64,000 nt of DNA from Erythrophleum ivorense (taxonomy: Eukaryota > Streptophyta > Magnoliopsida > Fabales > Fabaceae): the NCBI GenBank assembly GCA_026724425.1, contig JAIUCV010000005.1, positions 35,251,784 through 35,315,783 of the forward strand, written 5' to 3'. A model generated the notes under the pieces. That model was given only the letters and a program-made list of their open reading frames with translations. It was not told where the DNA came from and searched no databases. A program made the translations under genes and the position numbers. The stretch's first letter is position 1. The number at the start of each line of letters is the position of its first letter. This document shows positions 60,526 to 64,000 of the stretch, piece after piece.

Positions 60526-61068
60526 TTTCACTCTTTACATTCCTTTTTCTGCAAGGATAAGGTAAATTTAGTGATGTTAGAAGAAATTCTTGTTATCTTT
60601 GCTGTTATTGTCATTATCATTACTACCATTATCGTTATTACTATCATTGTCGTTTTCTTTTTACATGTTAACTTGGGTTAATCGTGTTGACATAATGGCA
60701 AGCGGAACCTCAGGCCCTTTGATCCTTATAGGATCTTATTAATCCATATAATAAACGTCAAAGTTGACCCTCGATGCATGAAGAGACTAAAACTCCTACA
60801 TGATCAAGTCTTCCGTTCTTCTGAGGTACTTTCCCTTTTATACGACAGACATAAAAGGAATGAAATTCTTTCATAACAAAATTCTGAGTTACACGTCATA
60901 GCAATATCAATAACTACTGAGGTACTTTAATTCGTCTACAACATCATTACATATCATGAAAAATTCTGTAATTTCTTTTGGTGTGCCCAATGGATTAGCT
61001 AAACCTTCCGCCACTTTGAGCGAACTCTTGAAACTGGGAAGGATCTCGTTGGCCATGAAGATCAATTT
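60526..61068 (-). other. Spacer between ORF1 and gag, Ogre-type element
   Basis: No ORF. It contains a trinucleotide-like run (ATT/ATC words, 60595-60655) and, on the minus strand, an acceptor-like CTTATCCTTGCAG near 60550. A second intron joining ORF1 or the leader to gag is possible but not shown. Confidence 0.6.
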
Positions 61069-62892
61069 CTAAAACCAGGATATGAACTTTTCCTTTTCTG
61101 TAGCTTGCTCGGTGTGGAGTGTCTTCCATGTCTCGATCGTTTCGGCTTGTCGATTAAGTTGCTCCACCAAATTCTGTATTATCGCGGCATTATCATTCCT
61201 AATGACAGATAGTTCATTTGCTTTTTTTTCCAATTCCCTCTCCAATATGTCAATTTTATGCCGATCCCCACTAGCTTCAAACCTCTGCATTTGTCTTTCT
61301 AGTGCATTTTTTTCTTTGAGGGCTTTCATCAATTAGGCTCTACTAACAGACATCTTCTTTTCATTTTCAGTTACTCGCTATTGAGCTTCCTCTATGATAT
61401 CCTTCAATCTTGTATTCTCTTCCTTCAGTTTTTCCATCTCGACGCCTCTCCTATTTCCCTTGTATCTCTTTGCCCTATTCGCTTCTGCTCGCAGGACTGC
61501 GCATTCATTTCGTATTTGACCCAAACTCCTTAAGTGTTCTCGTCTTTTCTCTTCTAAAACTCTCAACCCTTCCTTCTTTTCTTCGACTTGCCTGGCTAAT
61601 TGTTCCCCAATTACTTGCATGTTATTGCCGAGTAGAGGGTTAGGTGATCTGAAAGAAGGGTTAGCCCCTTTTGTTCTTTCCTTTAACCATTCTCGGTATA
61701 CCTCGGTTGCGGCTACGATCCGTTTGCCCAGCTTGCATCTTCCTTTGCATATCACTTGGCTCCATGCGCTTCTCATTTTCTGGCAAAGCATCTTAGCTTC
61801 CGGGTCATTATGGTAAAAGTGAATTAATCGTGTCGCCTCCTTGGATGGGATATCTTGCCTATATGCGAACTGTTGGTGAACAACTGACGGATTGTAATTG
61901 ATGCAACCCCGGGGGCTTATCAGGGGTACGTTCAAGAATTCTCCACAACAGTATATAATTTCTTCATTCTCCCACCAAACCAGCTTCCACCAAACTATAT
62001 TGTCGTCCAATTGACCCAGGGATCGTGCCCAATCATCACGGGTTATTTTTAAGGAAGATAAGGTAACACCTTCACGGTTAAGGAAGTCCCTGACCGGATG
62101 GTGTATGGTGTCATGTCGTCGACCCAACTGATATTGTCTCCCATAAATATGATTAAGCATCCAAACGGTGAGGAGTTGTAGACAACACTTTAACTTTCCT
62201 CCTTTTTCTTGTTAACAGAAACTTAGAGTCAAGAATGTTTCTGCTAAGACTGCTGGCACAGGATTTACACGATGATTTTCCACCATCCATAAAACACTCA
62301 CTGCCGCCAAATCAATTATCCCTACCGCCGAGGGAAATAACACCAATCCGTATACAGCTAAGGCAAGCACCCTCTTAAAAGTCACCCAGTCTTCCTTTTC
62401 GACTAGGGTCCTTAAGCGCTCCTCCACGTACTTCCTTGAAAGGCCTTCATTCTATCCCCTCTGCTGCAAATGGATTCTACTAGGATCCTCCCCTAAAACC
62501 TGAGCCACTATACGTTTTGATGGTAGATGTCCCGAATAGTAATAAATTGAGGCATCTTTTCTAAAAGGTATATTTACAAAGCTCCCATATTCCTCCAAAC
62601 TGGTTGTAATCTGGAATGTAGAGAATATGAAACATCTCAATGAACTATCCCAATGTTGGGCCAAGGCTGAAAGTGCCTCCGGCTGTACCGGTATCCGTAG
62701 CAAGTCTAGAATATCCCCATAATCCCTTCGAAACTCTCGAGTATGCCTTCCACTTAATTTTTCTCCCAATGTAATCAGGCTCTCGAATGATTCTGCTTCT
62801 GCCTTGATTTTAAGCTTCATTCCAGTCGCAAGTAGGCCAGTTTGTCTTGAACTCAGATATCGCTTGTTGCCCAAGGGTTCCGTTGCCTCCAT
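61069..62892 (-). pseudogene. ORF1 protein of the Ogre-type element (DUF7745-like with coiled coil)
   Basis: From the Met at 62892 a single frame runs to 61069 broken by stops at 62452, 62212, 61378 and near 61334. The N-terminal half has conserved blocks (SSLRCFIFSTFQITTSLEEY, VWMLNHIYGRQY, DDNIVWW) seen in plant proteins of the DUF7745 type and in Ogre ORF1. The C-terminal part from about 61690 is Glu/Arg/Lys-rich with heptad-like spacing (EQLARQVEEKKEGLRVLEE), a probable coiled coil that continues past the last stop. Its function in the element is not known. Start choice is based on the first Met before the conserved region; all breaks are nonsense changes with the frame kept. Confidence 0.88.
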
Positions 62893-64000
62893 TATGCCAA
62901 TTAATGCGTATAACCGTTTGCTGTTTCAAAACACCAAAACTGATTAGTCAGTGTATCATCGCTACTAGCTTAACCATTTCGCCAAATTCTCAAGAAATTT
63001 ATTATTCCACAGAGAATGAGGACGAGAGGATCAATTTAAGAAGGAATAATTCCCTACATAATTGACACCGATATTGTTCGGCAAGCTAGTCTAACGATCC
63101 ACTAACATTCACACTATGATGTTGGGCACAATGTCTCGGCACAAGAAATTATTATAAGGAAAACTGTGTTACTCTTTCTTGAAGAGTCTATTACTCTATG
63201 GAAGAGAAGAGTCGGCCATTAAATCGAGAGAAATATGCCTTTCTGCACGATTAATGCCCTAAACATATCCAAATCTCTAGCCGAGGCATCACACATATTC
63301 ATCAATGTAAATTTTTAGATTTTATAATCCTCAAAAATTTCTTTGATAAAGATAAGTTACGCATAGTTCATTATTCCTATTTTTTTACTTTACCCCATTT
63401 TTGAATGAATGTATGAAGCAGATAAATGTCTGCCGAAAAGTTCCCCTTTTGAAGGGTTGCAAGTAATATGATTATGGCCTCTCTAGGGTTGGAAATCCAT
63501 TAGGCAGGGGTTGGCTTAATTAATACAAACCTTCATCTTAGTTAATGCATTCTTGGTTGTGCCATAATGGTCTATCATTTATTCTAGTAAACAGTGACCG
63601 TGCGTCACTTTCCTTCTAGATATCGTCAGATGTATTGATGTGATGAGAAAATGATAAGAAAAACGCTCTCCTTTGTCCTAATGTGGGTAGACCCTAAGTT
63701 GTGATAATTGGAATCTGACTCTCAACTATGGGGGAGGCAGCTATGGCGTGACTATCAGTGTAAATTTACTAGGTAGATCTATGATTCCTAAGCATTGGTT
63801 CCTAAATTGCCCCCACCATAAGGTGAGGATCTCATTATATAGATTTGACCATGAGAGGAAAGAGATCCTATGTAGGTCCAACCCATATAACAAGGTACAA
63901 TTTAGGTGAGGTCTTCATGATAGCCTCAGGAAGCACAAGGCTTTACAGGGAAATCAGTATAAACCTCTACTAACCTAAGGAGCACTCAGACCCGGGTATA
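62893..64000 (-). other. 5' untranslated region of the Ogre-type element
   Basis: No ORF with recognisable content. The 5' LTR does not appear before the window ends: the left-end sequence TGTCACACCC is absent. Ogre leaders are usually long, so this fits. Confidence 0.7.

Larger units (their letters stand above)
47221..64000 (-). mobile_element. Ogre/Tat-lineage Ty3/gypsy retrotransposon (5' end outside window)
   Basis: Minus-strand order from the right: 5' UTR, ORF1, gag, protease, intron, RT-RNase H, archaeal-type RNase H, integrase, repeat-rich 3' UTR, polypurine tract, 3' LTR. An extra ORF before gag, a second RNase H domain and an intron are the defining features of Ogre-like Tat elements. 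At least 16.8 kb lie in the window; the 5' LTR and primer site are outside. The left flank is GTATGAT in a family L LTR. The coding region is interrupted by about ten stops and several shifts but is much better preserved than the Athila and Helitron relics. Confidence 0.93.

Noticed and set aside
1..64000. A novel multi-gene system or host gene cluster
   Set aside because: All recognisable coding sequence belongs to known transposon families. The unassigned stretches (28876-31299, 42722-45367) have no ORF with domain-level support.

Overview
The window reads as heterochromatic, transposon-dense DNA of a flowering plant, most likely a eudicot. The evidence is the set of plant TE families (Athila-type and Ogre/Tat-type Ty3-gypsy elements, a CACTA/En-Spm end with a Ulp1-like peptidase, a plant Helitron, a Stowaway-like MITE) and the AT-rich, strongly CpG-poor background. 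The species cannot be named from the sequence. I found no intact host gene, rRNA, tRNA gene or CRISPR array. Nearly every base can be assigned to a mobile element or its relic.

The unifying structure is a nest. An old Helitron Rep/helicase gene on the minus strand has been cut into pieces. Read 5' to 3' on the minus strand its fragments are 42721-42298, about 42160-41621, 31679-31300, 28875-27850 and 7906-6087. The gaps are: a solo LTR at 31685-41615 (TSD ATCAT) that itself carries two younger solo LTRs (33165-36906 and 37308-40823); an unassigned 2.4 kb stretch holding a MITE (30792-31087); a 19.9 kb Athila-type retrotransposon at 7912-27844 (TSD ACCAT); and a CACTA element whose right terminus is at 6083. 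The protein similarity resumes on the far side of the ATCAT and ACCAT insertions, which supports the order of events. The Athila element was in turn hit by two solo LTRs, one in its 5' LTR (9811-13215, TSD GGAAT) and one between RNase H and integrase (19027-22660, TSD TTATG/TTGTG).

One LTR family dominates the left two thirds: a 2.9-3.7 kb LTR, here called family L. It occurs at 1-1186, 1647-4504, 9811-13215, 19027-22660, 33165-36906 and 37308-40823 (minus orientation) and at 45368-47220 (plus orientation). An initiator-Met tRNA primer site beside the copy at 1647-4504 fixes its orientation. The copies share an internal array of roughly 31-bp degenerate repeats. Four are solo LTRs with recognisable target duplications.

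The right quarter (47221 to beyond 64000) is an Ogre/Tat-lineage element on the minus strand, inserted in a family L copy. Its 3' LTR is 47221-50895, followed rightward by a polypurine tract, a repeat-rich 3' UTR with a 21-unit minisatellite, integrase, archaeal-type RNase H, RT/RNase H, a 223-bp intron candidate, protease with a G-patch, gag, and the lineage-specific ORF1. Its 5' LTR is outside the window. Catalytic residues of RT, RNase H and integrase are intact, but stops, frameshifts and a 142-bp tandem duplication break the reading frame. It looks younger than the rest, being richer in CpG and less decayed.

I see no undescribed biochemical system here. The points of interest are structural: the nested order, the solo-LTR family with its conserved internal repeats, the duplicated LTR/polypurine junction and minisatellite of the Ogre-type element, and the odd short element at the left edge.
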